Source of the DNA: Candidatus Gastranaerophilales bacterium
GTDB lineage: Bacteria; Cyanobacteriota; Vampirovibrionia; Gastranaerophilales; Gastranaerophilaceae
Assembly: GCA_944326115.1 (NCBI GenBank)
Contig: CALVCQ010000002.1
Span: forward strand, 1-64,000
Reading direction: 5' to 3'
DNA length: 64,000 nucleotides
The translations under genes were made by a program, and so were the position numbers. Numbering within the stretch: the first letter of the stretch is position 1; each line of letters starts with the position of its first letter. The notes under the pieces are model-generated. The model did not search any database. It was not told where the DNA came from and worked only from the letters and a program-made list of their open reading frames with translations. This document shows positions 18,219-30,201 of this stretch, piece by piece.

Positions 18219-18245
18219 AGAGCGGGACTCACCTGGAGCTGCGGG
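18219..18245 (-). repeat. Possible remnant of a repeat-element end
   Basis: TGTCAGAGCGGGACTCACC resembles the inverted right end of the 172-bp repeat (TGTCTGAGTGGGACC) and of its short variant (TGTCTGAGAGGGACG). It lies about 20 bases before copy 2. The match is short and the assignment is weak. Confidence 0.3.
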
Positions 18246-18262
18246 CATCCATAATTATTTTC

Positions 18263-18434
18263 ATATTGTCAACTGACTCCGACTACTTGTTGAACCTGTG
18301 CAATAAGCAAGTTCAATATTTAACAATAAGTCCGGCACAGTCAACAAGCGCATGGGGTCACTTCCGTAAAATGCTAGACTCGGCGCCACTCGCACTCCGT
18401 GTACCACTCCTACAAGCGAGGTCCCACTCAGACA
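18263..18434 (+). mobile_element. 172-bp MITE-like repeat, copy 2
   Basis: This copy reads the same as the one at 9568-9739 over its whole length. The left flank is again TTTTC (18258-18262), but the right flank is ATATC, so no 5-bp duplication is visible. It lies about 80 bases after the dGTPase stop, in an intergenic region. Confidence 0.85.
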
Positions 18435-18530
18435 ATATCAAACACGTTATCAAACAGGTTATAAAAAAGCTGCCCCTAAAGAATGTTACAAAAATTTACA
18501 CACCTCTGAAAGCCTGATATAATCTCTTAT

Positions 18531-18550
18531 AGGATAGGATAGGATAGGAT
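18531..18550 (+). repeat. Tandem AGGAT repeat (four units)
   Basis: Four perfect AGGAT units are followed by a run of T. The tract is about 80 bases upstream of the EF-hand-like gene. Changes in copy number could alter promoter spacing, but no promoter boxes are evident around it. Confidence 0.7.
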
Positions 18551-18632
18551 TTTTTTCACTTTTTTCATTTAAGTATTTATAAATTATGCCGATTAGTTCC
18601 ATGTAATGTGTAAGTAATAGAAAGGTGTTTGT

Positions 18633-20198
18633 ATGGGCAAGCTTAAAGTCGGCGAAGGTCAAAAATTTGATGCAACTCAAGTTTCTGCGGAAGGACTTTC
18701 TGCGCAGGAAATAGCAGAGATAATCAAAAAAAATAATAAATTTATAAATATTTATAACGCATATAATACTGACGGGAAAGAGGGGTTGACCCAAATTGAA
18801 CTGGCTGCTGCCATGGATGATTTTTTGAAAACTTCCGGCGATGACAATAAGATTTCCAGAAGAGACTTCAATAAAATGGCGGAAGAGTTTAACAGAACTC
18901 ACGGGCTTTCCGGTGATAAAAAAGTAAGCGGCGGAGATTTAAAAGGATTTTTTAAGTCTGTAATAGAAGTAACAAGAAATGACGAAAAAGTTTCCACACA
19001 GCAGGTTCTGGATGAGCAAAACCGGCGTTATGAACAAATGTTGAAAGAAATGCAAGAAGATATGCAAGCACGTGAACGTCAGCAGGAAATTGACCAAAAT
19101 GCATTCAATAGTGCAAAAGAGAAATTTGACGAAGTTAAGGAGACAATTGATATTGATGAAATACCAAAAGAAACACAGCAAGAACAGCAGGATGAACAAG
19201 AAGTTGCAAGACTGAAAGAACTGCAGACGCCTAAGGACTATACCGTACAATTGAACGATTCTTTCAGAGGATTGATTAAAAAATCTCTCAAATCTCAAGA
19301 TATAGAGATTACAGAGGAGAATATGAATAAAGCAATAAAAGAGTTTAAAAAGAATAATCCCAATGCTGTACACAGCCAGAACGGTGTTGAATACCTCTAT
19401 GCGGGCGCTGTTGTAAAAATTGCGGGAAATCTTACAAATAAAAACAATGCTGACGATGTAATAAAATCTTATCAAGAAGCAATTGGCGGTAATAGTAGCA
19501 GACATGAGACTCCCAATGAAAAGAAAACTCCAGCTGAGCAGGAACCGGTTGTTAAAGAAAATCCTCCTGCTGTCACAAATCCTGAACCCAGAGTCTATCA
19601 TGTAGCTGACGCTGATCCAACTACGGGAAAATTTAATAATGCGGATTTTGTTTTATTTAACGATAGTGTTATGACTAAATATGACCCTGGTAAAAAAGGC
19701 TATGTAGCGTATACAGGGCTACGTGATGGTAAATATTATGAAAACGGGAAAACAATTCAACTTGCTCAAAAGAAACTTGTTGACTATGATAAGGAAAAAT
19801 TTGGAAAAAATTATAATACGCCTGAATACAGAAAATATTACACGTATAGCTATTATAATAATAATAGCACCGCAACATTAACTCCAGCGCAGGAAGACCC
19901 GACCTATGATTCCAATGTTCAAATTAAGATAGGCAGCAAAACTTTTGAATTGGAAAGAAAACTTACTGTAAATTTGGCAGGCTCCAGCTATGATTATAAT
20001 GACTTTATAGAAGATTTTGTTGATACAGAGACAGGCACAATCAGTGCCAAAGAAATTTCTAATGACAGTTATTTCTTAACCTCCGGTAAGGAAAGATACA
20101 ATGTTACCATAGACAAGGAAACAGGCGCTCTTATGGTAGAGATTAACGGTAAAAAGGTCGATTTAAATGACCTTATGACAGGCAAGGCGACAATATAA
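18633..20198 (+). CDS. Unknown modular protein with EF-hand-like and LysM-like segments
   Basis: The 521-residue protein has no signal peptide or membrane span. Residues about 45-110 hold three degenerate EF-hand-like loops (NTDGKEGLTQIE, TSGDDNKISRRD, GLSGDKKVSGGD), each with acidic residues at loop positions 5/12 or 3/12. A Gln/Glu-rich coiled coil follows (about 125-200, EQNRRYEQMLKEMQEDMQAR). Next is a LysM-like stretch that begins YTVQLNDSFRGLIKKSL and ends in YLYAGAVVKIAG (about 205-268). Then come a Pro/Glu linker and a Tyr/Asn-rich C-terminal region. It could be a surface or cytoskeletal protein; the family is not recognised. A clear terminator follows. Confidence 0.65.
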   Translation: MGKLKVGEGQKFDATQVSAEGLSAQEIAEIIKKNNKFINIYNAYNTDGKEGLTQIELAAAMDDFLKTSGDDNKISRRDFNKMAEEFNRTHGLSGDKKVSGGDLKGFFKSVIEVTRNDEKVSTQQVLDEQNRRYEQMLKEMQEDMQARERQQEIDQNAFNSAKEKFDEVKETIDIDEIPKETQQEQQDEQEVARLKELQTPKDYTVQLNDSFRGLIKKSLKSQDIEITEENMNKAIKEFKKNNPNAVHSQNGVEYLYAGAVVKIAGNLTNKNNADDVIKSYQEAIGGNSSRHETPNEKKTPAEQEPVVKENPPAVTNPEPRVYHVADADPTTGKFNNADFVLFNDSVMTKYDPGKKGYVAYTGLRDGKYYENGKTIQLAQKKLVDYDKEKFGKNYNTPEYRKYYTYSYYNNNSTATLTPAQEDPTYDSNVQIKIGSKTFELERKLTVNLAGSSYDYNDFIEDFVDTETGTISAKEISNDSYFLTSGKERYNVTIDKETGALMVEINGKKVDLNDLMTGKATI

Positions 20199-20233
20199 CG
20201 TTATAATTTTTGTTAAAAAAGAATATTGCAACT

Positions 20234-20270
20234 AAAAAGGCAGGGTGTATTTTTAACTCCCTGCTTTTTT
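20234..20270. terminator. Intrinsic terminator, usable in both directions
   Basis: AAAAAGGCAGGG and CCCTGCTTTTTT flank a 13-base loop, giving a GC-rich stem with a U run on the plus strand and the reverse on the minus strand. It serves the gene ending at 20198. A separate small hairpin (TGAGGC at 20300 with GCCTCA at 20333, enclosing TGTGC/GCACA) lies nearby, before the rubrerythrin stop. Confidence 0.8.
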
Positions 20271-20372
20271 AGTTTTCAAATTGTTTAACTGATTAAAACT
20301 GAGGCGCTCTGGTTTGTGCCATGCACAGGATAGCCTCAATAAGTCTATTACTGAATAATTTTATTTTATCTT

Positions 20373-20954
20373 TTAGAAATCTGCCTGTGTTTCAACAAAA
20401 TATTCTCTCGGATGTTTGCAAAACGGACAGTTTTTGGGCGGTTCTGTTCCTTGAAATCTATAGCCGCACTTTGTACATTCCCATAATACGCTATCTTCTT
20501 TTTTTAAAAGTGTTTTTGTTTCTATATCCTTAATAAGGGTGTTGTATCTTGTCATGTGCATTTTTTCTATTGTTCTTATTGTTTCAAACAGAGATGCTAT
20601 TTTGTCAAAACCTTCTTCCCTTGCTTCGTCTGCAAATTTTGCGTACATATCTTGCCATTCATAATTTTCGGTTTCAGATGCTGTTTTAAGATTATCTATT
20701 GTTTTGGGTATTTTTCCTCCGTTAAGAAGTCTGAACCAGATTTTACCGTGTTCTTCTTCATTGCAAGCCGTCTCATCAAAGATGTCAGCAATATGGATGT
20801 ATCCCTCTTTTCTAGCCTGTTTGGAGAAAAAAGCATATTTATTTCTTGCCTGTGATTCACCGCAAAAAGCCTCCTTTAAATTCTTTTCCGTTCTTGTACC
20901 TGATAAACTTTTGTTAATAAAATTAGAAAAATCATCTTCATCAGTAATGCTCAT
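20373..20954 (-). CDS. rbr: Rubrerythrin
   Basis: Rubrerythrin reduces hydrogen peroxide in anaerobes using a diiron site fed by a rubredoxin-type iron. The 193 residues contain a ferritin-like four-helix domain with EAFCGESQARNKYAFFSKQA near residue 28 and FDETACNEEEHGKIWF near residue 60. A second helix pair (FADEAREEGFDKIASLFETI, then IEKMHM) completes the diiron ligand set. The C-terminal rubredoxin domain has CTKCGYRF and CPFCKHP (about residues 160-182), giving the Cys4 iron site. An AGGAG ribosome site precedes the ATG. It indicates oxidative-stress defence in an anaerobe. Confidence 0.96.
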   Translation of the reverse strand: MSITDEDDFSNFINKSLSGTRTEKNLKEAFCGESQARNKYAFFSKQARKEGYIHIADIFDETACNEEEHGKIWFRLLNGGKIPKTIDNLKTASETENYEWQDMYAKFADEAREEGFDKIASLFETIRTIEKMHMTRYNTLIKDIETKTLLKKEDSVLWECTKCGYRFQGTEPPKNCPFCKHPREYFVETQADF

Positions 20955-21063
20955 CTATTACTCCTTTCCTGATTTGTTATTTTTTTTTAACATAAATTAC
21001 CGCTTTATCTTTAATACTTAAAGGCTAATACAATACGGCTAATTTTTTATATATTTATTAAAT

Positions 21064-21097
21064 AAAAAAGCCTCTGTCTAAAAGACAGAGGCTTTTT
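21064..21097. terminator. Intrinsic terminator after rpoC2
   Basis: AGCCTCTGTCT pairs with AGACAGAGGCT around an AAA loop, with A and T runs on the two sides. It ends the rpoB-rpoC1-rpoC2 transcript and could act on either strand. Confidence 0.9.
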
Positions 21098-21115
21098 GTG
21101 TTTATACTTTATAAA

Positions 21116-24100
21116 TTAATTATCACCGACTGTAAAGTCAGGAGCGCCGAACATACCCTCAATCTCTTCCAAAATAGCGGAAGGTTTGCGTGCATTGTTC
21201 TTTTGAGCTGCTCTTCTTTGCGCTTCTTTGTCTTTTTCTTCAGAAGCGTGAGTCAAATGATAGTAACCTGTACCGGCAGGAATCAATCTACCGATGATTA
21301 CGTTTTCTTTCAACCCTCTCAAAAGGTCTTTCTTACCGTCTACAGCAGCTTCTGTAAGGATTCTTGTAGTTTCCTGGAAGGAAGCCGCAGAGATAAAGCT
21401 TTCTGTGTTCAAAGAAGCTTTTGTAATACCGAGCAGTACCGGTTCGTATGTAGCCGGCTGTCCGCCTGCTTCTTCAACAGCTTTATTTTCGATTTCAAGT
21501 GATTGAATTTCAATCAACTCACCCGGCAAGAGTTTTGTATCGCCTGATTCAACAACTTTTACCTTCTTAGTCATCTGACGAACAATAATTTCTACGTGTT
21601 TATCAGCAATTTCTACACCCTGTGAGCGATAAACTCTTTGTACTTCGTCCACAAGATACTGCTGAGCAGCTTCAATACCGTTCAATCTGATAACGTCATG
21701 CGGGTTCAAAGGACCGCTTGTTAACGGCTGACCAACATGAATCTGTTGTTTATCCTGAACAATGATGTTGGAATCAATAGGATATTTGATTTCAGTTCTG
21801 CCGTTTTCATTTACCAGATATAATCTCGGTACATCATCTTCGATTTCGATTTCAGCAACTGCATCAAACTCTGCAAGAATAGCAGAATCTTTAGGCTTAC
21901 GGCCTTCGAGCAATTCTTCTACTCTCGGAAGACCCTGTACGATGTCGCCGGTTTTTTGTCTTTCAAATACAAGGTTTGCAAGCATATCGCCTCTGAGTAC
22001 CAGAGAACCGGAATCTACCTGTAACATTGTACCGGGGCTGATTAAGTACGGACGACCGATTCTTATTACAACGGAATCTTTATTAACTGCAACTACCTGA
22101 CCTGATGTCGGAGTAGTTTCGCCGCTTTCAGATATTACGCCGTCACGTCTTACAAAATCGCCTTCTTTAACAACTGGTTTTGTTTTAAGTTTAACAGTCT
22201 GCTCTACGTTATCAGAGATAAGAAGCAGTCTTCTTAAATCCTCTTTGTCTGATTTAATACTTGCAACACCGTCATTTACTGCAAGAACCTGAGTTTTTGC
22301 AACAGGCTCTTTCGGAGCAATCACCTGTCCGTTTTCAACAAGAAGTTCTGTTTGAAGAGAAGATTTATTTGTCCCTTCAACTTCACGTCTTACGATTAAT
22401 GTTTCGAGAACAACGACCTTGAGTTCGTTCTCATCTTTCATTTCAACCATACCTTTGAGATGACTCAAGTATCCCTGCATTTGAAGGACTAAACTTGTTC
22501 TTGTAAGTGTAGAACCATCAAGGTTTCTAACTCTTGCACCGTCTTTGTACTGCAATTGTGTAACAGGAACAATGCTTATTGCCTCATCTGTACTTTCAAA
22601 CTCAATACTTACAGATTTCGGTTTGATATCAAACTGCTGTACAGGTCTTACAAGAATCTGGATAGGTTTGTTGTCCATAGATTCTTCATCTAGAGAAGTT
22701 ACATCAATTTCTTCATCCAGATCATCTATTTCAAGATTATCATTTTCTGACTCAAGAATTGTTACGATAGAAGTTTGTTTTGCTTTAATCTTAGGAGCAA
22801 TTGTTGTACCGGCTTCAACTACTTCACCTTCTTCTACCTTCAAATCACCGATAGAATCAAGTGTATAAATTTCACCCGGTCTTACAACAACCTCGTGAAT
22901 AATATCGTTAAATTCTTTGATTTCAACAATACCGTCAATGTGAGTATAAAGATCTTTTACAACCTCAGTACCTGCAGTAACGAATGTATTGTTTTCAACC
23001 ATTTTCAACGTTACATCTTTGTTAATCTGGTGAACTTCTTCAGGAATAAAGATTACAGAACCGGGCTTTGTAATAATTTGATTTTCATCAACTTCAATAC
23101 CCTGATATCTGATTTCACCTGAAGATTGAACAGCATACTCGTCATCAATCAACTCGGCAATAATCATACCGTTTTCAACTGTTGTATCAGCAGGAGACTT
23201 AACAATGTATTTTTCGCCTGTTGAGTCAACTGTCCAGAATTGTTCTTTTTTAGTAGTTTCAAAAGTAGCATTTGACGGAGCAATAGAAGCGATAACGATT
23301 GTCAATTCTTTACCCTGAACAATCTTTTTAATCTTTTTGCCGTCAAATTTAACTTCTTCAACAACCAAATTGTCACCGACTCTCACTTCACCGCCGTGTT
23401 CAGATGAAATGTGAGTCTCTGCAAGTTTTTCACCTGTTTTAATTTTCTGACCGTCTTTAACAAGAATCTTAGAACCGCCGGGAAGGTTGTAAACGTCGCC
23501 GCCTAAAACCCATACAATACCGTTTTTGTTTGCGGTTCTTGAGATGTTACCCTGTCTGTCTTTCTTTTCATCAGCAACAAAGTCTTCAAAGAATACTTCA
23601 CCTGACAAATCAGAGTTAATATCTTTTGTAGCTTTTTCCGTCAAACGGCTGCCGTCACCGGATGAAGCGGGCTCAAACTCGGCAATCTGGTCGCCTTTTT
23701 TGAGTTTCATACCGTTTACGACAAACATTTTTGCGCCTGTCGGAATGTGATATTTTCTGGTCATTTTAGCGCCTTTTAATTCAAGGTCGCCTTCTTGAAT
23801 ATTGACCTGTACGATATCACCGTGACGAGTTCTCATTTCTTTTGTTCTGAGTTTAGAAATAATTTCACCGTCAATATCTGCATCAATGTGCTTCATAGCA
23901 CCGGAACCTTTGAATACACCGCCTGTGTGGAATGTTCTCATTGTAAGCTGTGTACCGGGTTCACCGATTGACTGAGCAGCGATAATACCGATAGCCTCGC
24001 CTGTATCTACCATTTTTTGAGTAGTCATTGCCCAGCCGTAGCACTTGCGGCATACACCGTATTCCAAAGCGCAAGTCAATGCGGAACGAACTTTGAGTTC

Positions 24101-24958
24101 GTGGAGTTCGATTGCATCAATTTTCTTGATGTCATCTCTATCCATTGTTGTACCTGCTTTTACAAGTACGTTGCCGTCTGCGTCTTTGATATCTTCTGCT
24201 ATTGTTCTTCCCAAAAGTCTTTCTTTTAAAGGAACAACAATTTTTTCGCCATCTCTGATATCAGTCATTGTGATTGATTTTGTAGTATGACAGTCATCTT
24301 CTCTGATGATAACGTCCTGTGCTACGTCAACAAGACGTCTTGTTAAGTAACCCGAGTCGGCTGTTTTTAACGCTGTATCTACAAGCCCCTTACGTGCGCC
24401 GTATGAGGAGATGATGTATTCTGTAACAGACAAACCTTCTTTAAAGTTTGATTTAATAGGCAAGTCGATGATTTGCCCCTGTGCGTCTGCCATCAAACCA
24501 CGCATACCAACAAGCTGTGATACCTGTGATAAGTTACCTCTTGCACCGGAGAATGCCATCATATACACCGGATTTAATCTGTCAAAGTTTTCTACAACCT
24601 GCTCTGTCAATTTTGCAGTTGTTTCAGACCAGGTGTCAATTACCTTTGTATATCTTTCTACTTCGGTGATTTCACCTTTTAGATATCTGTTGGTTGATTT
24701 TTCGATTTCAGCTTCTGCTTCAGCCAAAAGTTCTTTTTTAACAGGAGGTACGCTCAAATCGCTGATAGATATTGTTGTACCTGATAAAGTAGCATATTTA
24801 TAACCGAGGTTTTTTAAGCTGTTAGCCAGAGTAGCTGCCTTTGACCCGCCGTATTCCAGATAAACCTGAGCAAGAAGGTTATTCAATGCTTTTTTGTTCA
24901 CAATCTGGTTTATGAACTCCATTGTTTTTTTATGATGTGGTTGAATTAATGTATCCAT
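21116..24958 (-). CDS. rpoC2: RNA polymerase beta' subunit, C-terminal part (cyanobacterial-type RpoC2)
   Basis: The second half of the split largest subunit, 1280 residues. Residues about 1-340 cover the bridge-helix side (YMMAFSGARGNLSQVSQLVG, then LADAQGQIIDLPIKSNFKEG), a Cys4 zinc site (EDDCHTTK with CALEYGVCRKCYGW) and the first half of the trigger loop (SIGEPGTQLTMRTFHTGG). About 650 residues of beta-rich insertion follow, with repeated hairpin-type units (LVKDGQKIKTGEKLAET and similar), before the conserved sequence resumes at GLPRVEELLEGRKPKD near residue 1005. Cyanobacterial RpoC2 carries a similarly placed insertion (SI3). The start aligns with cyanobacterial RpoC2. It lies 73 bases after rpoC1 and ends at a strong terminator. 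Confidence 0.97.
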   Translation of the reverse strand: MDTLIQPHHKKTMEFINQIVNKKALNNLLAQVYLEYGGSKAATLANSLKNLGYKYATLSGTTISISDLSVPPVKKELLAEAEAEIEKSTNRYLKGEITEVERYTKVIDTWSETTAKLTEQVVENFDRLNPVYMMAFSGARGNLSQVSQLVGMRGLMADAQGQIIDLPIKSNFKEGLSVTEYIISSYGARKGLVDTALKTADSGYLTRRLVDVAQDVIIREDDCHTTKSITMTDIRDGEKIVVPLKERLLGRTIAEDIKDADGNVLVKAGTTMDRDDIKKIDAIELHELKVRSALTCALEYGVCRKCYGWAMTTQKMVDTGEAIGIIAAQSIGEPGTQLTMRTFHTGGVFKGSGAMKHIDADIDGEIISKLRTKEMRTRHGDIVQVNIQEGDLELKGAKMTRKYHIPTGAKMFVVNGMKLKKGDQIAEFEPASSGDGSRLTEKATKDINSDLSGEVFFEDFVADEKKDRQGNISRTANKNGIVWVLGGDVYNLPGGSKILVKDGQKIKTGEKLAETHISSEHGGEVRVGDNLVVEEVKFDGKKIKKIVQGKELTIVIASIAPSNATFETTKKEQFWTVDSTGEKYIVKSPADTTVENGMIIAELIDDEYAVQSSGEIRYQGIEVDENQIITKPGSVIFIPEEVHQINKDVTLKMVENNTFVTAGTEVVKDLYTHIDGIVEIKEFNDIIHEVVVRPGEIYTLDSIGDLKVEEGEVVEAGTTIAPKIKAKQTSIVTILESENDNLEIDDLDEEIDVTSLDEESMDNKPIQILVRPVQQFDIKPKSVSIEFESTDEAISIVPVTQLQYKDGARVRNLDGSTLTRTSLVLQMQGYLSHLKGMVEMKDENELKVVVLETLIVRREVEGTNKSSLQTELLVENGQVIAPKEPVAKTQVLAVNDGVASIKSDKEDLRRLLLISDNVEQTVKLKTKPVVKEGDFVRRDGVISESGETTPTSGQVVAVNKDSVVIRIGRPYLISPGTMLQVDSGSLVLRGDMLANLVFERQKTGDIVQGLPRVEELLEGRKPKDSAILAEFDAVAEIEIEDDVPRLYLVNENGRTEIKYPIDSNIIVQDKQQIHVGQPLTSGPLNPHDVIRLNGIEAAQQYLVDEVQRVYRSQGVEIADKHVEIIVRQMTKKVKVVESGDTKLLPGELIEIQSLEIENKAVEEAGGQPATYEPVLLGITKASLNTESFISAASFQETTRILTEAAVDGKKDLLRGLKENVIIGRLIPAGTGYYHLTHASEEKDKEAQRRAAQKNNARKPSAILEEIEGMFGAPDFTVGDN

Positions 24959-25031
24959 TCTTTATATTTCCCTTTAGTTTGTATTTAGTTCTACTGCCAA
25001 GGTTTTGTCCTGCACCGAAATTCTTCAATTT

Positions 25032-26750
<1,719 letters not shown>

Positions 26751-26793
26751 TTATCTCCTTATTTTATTATTTCTAAATTATATTTTTATATTT

Positions 26794-26878
26794 TGTCATT
26801 CCGAACTGTTTCAGAATCTTTCCAAATTAGAAGATATTTCAAAAGTTGGATAGATGCCGGAGAATATCCGGCATGACA
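26794..26878. repeat. TGTCAT/ATGACA-bounded palindromic repeat between rpoB and rpoC1
   Basis: The segment begins TGTCATTCCGAACTGTTTC and ends with an 8-bp hairpin, ATGCCGGA-GAATA-TCCGGCAT, followed by GACA. Sequences of this pattern are a known class of small dispersed repeats in many bacterial genomes. Here it occupies most of the 139-base spacer inside an essential operon. Confidence 0.55.
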
Positions 26879-26886
26879 ATCCAATT

Positions 26887-29800
26887 TTATTCTTTAAAAG
26901 TAGTCGGTGTTTCAAAGAAGTTGATATTCAACAGCTCTGAATCAATGTCAGACAGTGTTCTTTTTGCAGAAGATTTTCTTAAATCATCCGTGTCTGACAT
27001 AAGGTCAACTTCTTCACCGCCTTTTTTAGCAACAGTAATATCCAAACCGATGGATTGAAGTTCTCTAACCAGTACTTTAAATGATTCAGGAATACCCGGT
27101 CTCGGGATATTGTCACCTTTAACGATTGCTTCATAAGCTCTTGAACGTCCGTTAACGTCATCTGATTTGATTGTTAACATTTCTTGCAGAGTATAAGCAG
27201 CACCGTAAGCTTCAAGCGCCCAAACCTCCATCTCACCGAATCTCTGACCGCCAAATTGAGCTTTACCGCCCAAAGGCTGCTGTGTAACAAGTGAGTACGG
27301 ACCTGTGCTTCTTGCGTGAATTTTATCATCTACAAGGTGAACAAGTTTCAATATATATGTCAAACCAACGGCAACAGGTCTGTCAAACGGTTCACCCGTT
27401 CTTCCGTCAATCAATCTGACTTTACCGTCTTCACCTACCCAGTCAACGCCTGTAGCCTTAATACCTTTCAAAAGTTCTTCTTTTGTAACTTTTTCAGACA
27501 TACCGCCGCCGTACATTTCATCGAATGACGGAGCTTCATAGTACTCTTTATTAAGGTATGCAGCCATACCGAGAAGGTTTTCATAAGTTTGTCCAACGTT
27601 CATACGGGAAGGTACACCAAGAGGGTTCAAAACTACATCAACAGGCGTTCCGTCAGGCAAGAATGGCATATCTTCTTTTGGAAGAATTCTTGAAACAATA
27701 CCTTTGTTACCGTGGCGACCTGAAAGTTTATCACCTACAGATACCTTACGTTTTTGAGCAATGTATACTCTGATAACCGTGTTTGCTCCCGGAGGCAGTT
27801 CGTCTCCTTTTTCACGGTCAAATACTTTAACGTCGACTACACGACCGCCTTCACCGTGAGGAACTCTAAGAGAGTTATCTTTTACATCTCTTGCTTTTTC
27901 AGCAAAGATTGCTCTTAACAGTTTTTCTTCCGGCGGATGTTCTGATTCACCTTTCGGTGTAACTTTACCTACCAGAATATCGTCAGCATAAACTCTTGCA
28001 CCGATTCTTACAATACCTCTTTCATCAAGGTGGCGCAATGAATCTTCAGATACATTCGGAACTTCTCTTGTAATTTCTTCAGGTCCGAGTTTTGTCTGAC
28101 GTGCGTCTATTTCTAATTTTTCAATGTGTACTGATGTGAAGATGTCATCATGAACGCATCTTTCTGAAAGCAAGATAGCATCTTCGTAGTTATAGCCTTC
28201 CCATGGCATATAAGCAAGAAGCACGTTCTTACCGAGAGAAAGTTCACCGCAGTGAGTAGAAGCACCGTCTGCAATAACATCACCGGCTTTAACTTCGTCA
28301 CCGTCTCTTACAATCGGTTTTTGGTTAATGCAGGTATCCTGGTTGCTTCTTACATATTTCATCAGCTGATATCTGTGAAGTTTGTTAGCTTTATCTCTGA
28401 TATAGATTTCTTCGCCCACAACTTTTTCAACAGTACCGTCAACATCTGATACCACAACCATGCCGGAGTCTTTAGCAGCTCTCTTTTCAAGACCTGTACC
28501 AACAACAGGACGATCTGTGATAAGAAGAGGTACTGATTGACGCTGCATGTTAGAACCCATCAATGCACGGTTCGCGTCATCGTGTTCGATAAACGGAATC
28601 AACGAAGTAGCAACAGAGAAAATCTGAATCGGAGAAACACCGATGTAGTCTACTCTGTTAGCCTCTGACATTGTAAACTCTGATCTGTAACGAACAGGTA
28701 CAAACGGGAACTTGATGCTTCTGTCTTCATTCAACTCAAGGTCAGCAGGAGCAATACGCAAGTTATCCTCTTCGTCAGCTGTGAGGTAATGTACTTCGTC
28801 AGTAACAACACCGTCTTTAACAGCAAAGAACGGAGATTCGATAAATCCGTAATCGTTAACTTTAGCGTGAGTAGCCAATGAACCGATAAGACCGGCGTTC
28901 GGACCTTCAGGAGTTTCAACGGGACAGATACGTCCGTAGTGAGAAGGGTGAATATCACGAACAGCGAACCCTGCTCTTTCTCTAACAAGACCGCCGGGTC
29001 CTAAAGCTGAAATACGTCTTTTGTGAGTAAGTTCAGCTAACGGGTTAATCTGGTCCATGAACTGTGACAGCTGTGAAGAACCAAAGAACTCTTTTAATGA
29101 AGCAACTAACGGTTTAGTGTTCAAAAGATTCAACGGGGTCAAAGTGTCAGAATCTTGCAGAGTCATTCTTTCTTTAACGATTCTTTCGATTCTTGAAAGA
29201 CCTACTCTAAACTGGTTCTGCAGCAACTCACCAACGGAGCGGATTCTTCTGTTTCCGAGGTGGTCAATATCGTCTACGGAACCTTCGTCATAAGTCAGGT
29301 TAATTAAGTATTCGATAGAAGCCACCAAATCCTGAACAGTGATTGTTCTTTGAGTTTCAGGAAGGTTAAGCCCCAGTTTTTTATTCAATTTGTAACGACC
29401 TACACGACCGATATCGTATTTCTTTTCATCAAAGAAACGTGCTTCCAGTATAGAACGTCCGCCTGCAGCAGAAGCAGGATCGCCCGGTCTTAATTTCTTA
29501 TAAATTTCAATTAAAGCATCATCTGTAGTTTCTGTTGTATCTTTATCAAGAGTCTTTTTCAGGAATTCTGCGTGTGTAAACAGAGTTTCCATCTCAGAAA
29601 CAGTAATACCCAATGCTTTAAGTAAAGTTGTTGCAAGGATTTTTCTGTTTTTATCAATCTTAACGTAGATAACATCGTTTGCATCAGTTTCGATTTTTAA
29701 CCATGCACCTCTGTTAGGAATCAAAGTGGCATTGTACAAACGTTTACCGGTAGGAGATATTTCACGTTTAAAATATACACCCGGTGAACGTACAATTTGT

Positions 29801-30201
29801 GAAACGATTACACGTTCAGCACCGTTTACAATAAAAGTACCCTTGTCAGTCATTGTCGGAATATCACCGATATAGACTTCCTGCTCTTTTATTTCACCTG
29901 TGTCACGGTTTACAAGTCTGACCATAACACGGAGCTGTTTTGCATAAGTAGCATCGTGGATACGTGCTTCTTCGATAGTATACTTCGGATTATCAAAAGT
30001 ATAGTTAGGAAGGAAGTGCAGTTCCAAACGACCTGTATAGTCTTTTATAGGAGAAAACGAAAGTAACTCCTCCTTTAATCCTTCTTTTAAAAACCATTCA
30101 AAAGAATTCTTTTGAACTTCAATAAGATCAGGTAAATCATCCAATCTGGTACTTGGAATACCCATTGGTGTTACTCTGGTTGCTTGATTTGTTGTCGACA
30201 T
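26887..30201 (-). CDS. rpoB: RNA polymerase beta subunit
   Basis: The beta subunit of RNA polymerase, 1104 residues, close to cyanobacterial length and without the large lineage insertions of proteobacterial RpoB. It shows the rifampicin-region sequence [20 protein letters not shown] followed by [10 protein letters not shown] (a sensitive-type sequence), [16 protein letters not shown], and the C-terminal core [15 protein letters not shown] and [20 protein letters not shown]. The ATG at 30201 is preceded by GCGAGGT. The rplJ-rplL genes that usually precede rpoB are absent: the next gene upstream is the divergent ribD, so the rpo genes here have their own promoter. Confidence 0.98.
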   Translation of the reverse strand: MSTTNQATRVTPMGIPSTRLDDLPDLIEVQKNSFEWFLKEGLKEELLSFSPIKDYTGRLELHFLPNYTFDNPKYTIEEARIHDATYAKQLRVMVRLVNRDTGEIKEQEVYIGDIPTMTDKGTFIVNGAERVIVSQIVRSPGVYFKREISPTGKRLYNATLIPNRGAWLKIETDANDVIYVKIDKNRKILATTLLKALGITVSEMETLFTHAEFLKKTLDKDTTETTDDALIEIYKKLRPGDPASAAGGRSILEARFFDEKKYDIGRVGRYKLNKKLGLNLPETQRTITVQDLVASIEYLINLTYDEGSVDDIDHLGNRRIRSVGELLQNQFRVGLSRIERIVKERMTLQDSDTLTPLNLLNTKPLVASLKEFFGSSQLSQFMDQINPLAELTHKRRISALGPGGLVRERAGFAVRDIHPSHYGRICPVETPEGPNAGLIGSLATHAKVNDYGFIESPFFAVKDGVVTDEVHYLTADEEDNLRIAPADLELNEDRSIKFPFVPVRYRSEFTMSEANRVDYIGVSPIQIFSVATSLIPFIEHDDANRALMGSNMQRQSVPLLITDRPVVGTGLEKRAAKDSGMVVVSDVDGTVEKVVGEEIYIRDKANKLHRYQLMKYVRSNQDTCINQKPIVRDGDEVKAGDVIADGASTHCGELSLGKNVLLAYMPWEGYNYEDAILLSERCVHDDIFTSVHIEKLEIDARQTKLGPEEITREVPNVSEDSLRHLDERGIVRIGARVYADDILVGKVTPKGESEHPPEEKLLRAIFAEKARDVKDNSLRVPHGEGGRVVDVKVFDREKGDELPPGANTVIRVYIAQKRKVSVGDKLSGRHGNKGIVSRILPKEDMPFLPDGTPVDVVLNPLGVPSRMNVGQTYENLLGMAAYLNKEYYEAPSFDEMYGGGMSEKVTKEELLKGIKATGVDWVGEDGKVRLIDGRTGEPFDRPVAVGLTYILKLVHLVDDKIHARSTGPYSLVTQQPLGGKAQFGGQRFGEMEVWALEAYGAAYTLQEMLTIKSDDVNGRSRAYEAIVKGDNIPRPGIPESFKVLVRELQSIGLDITVAKKGGEEVDLMSDTDDLRKSSAKRTLSDIDSELLNINFFETPTTFKE

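Noticed and set aside
18486-18902. Minus-strand frame across the AGGAT tandem repeat
   Set aside because: It overlaps the start of a better-supported plus-strand gene and has a composition typical of an antisense shadow.
26887-30201. Several long open frames on the strand opposite rpoB and rpoC
   Set aside because: They are shadows of the highly conserved polymerase genes, lack ribosome sites and resemble no protein family.
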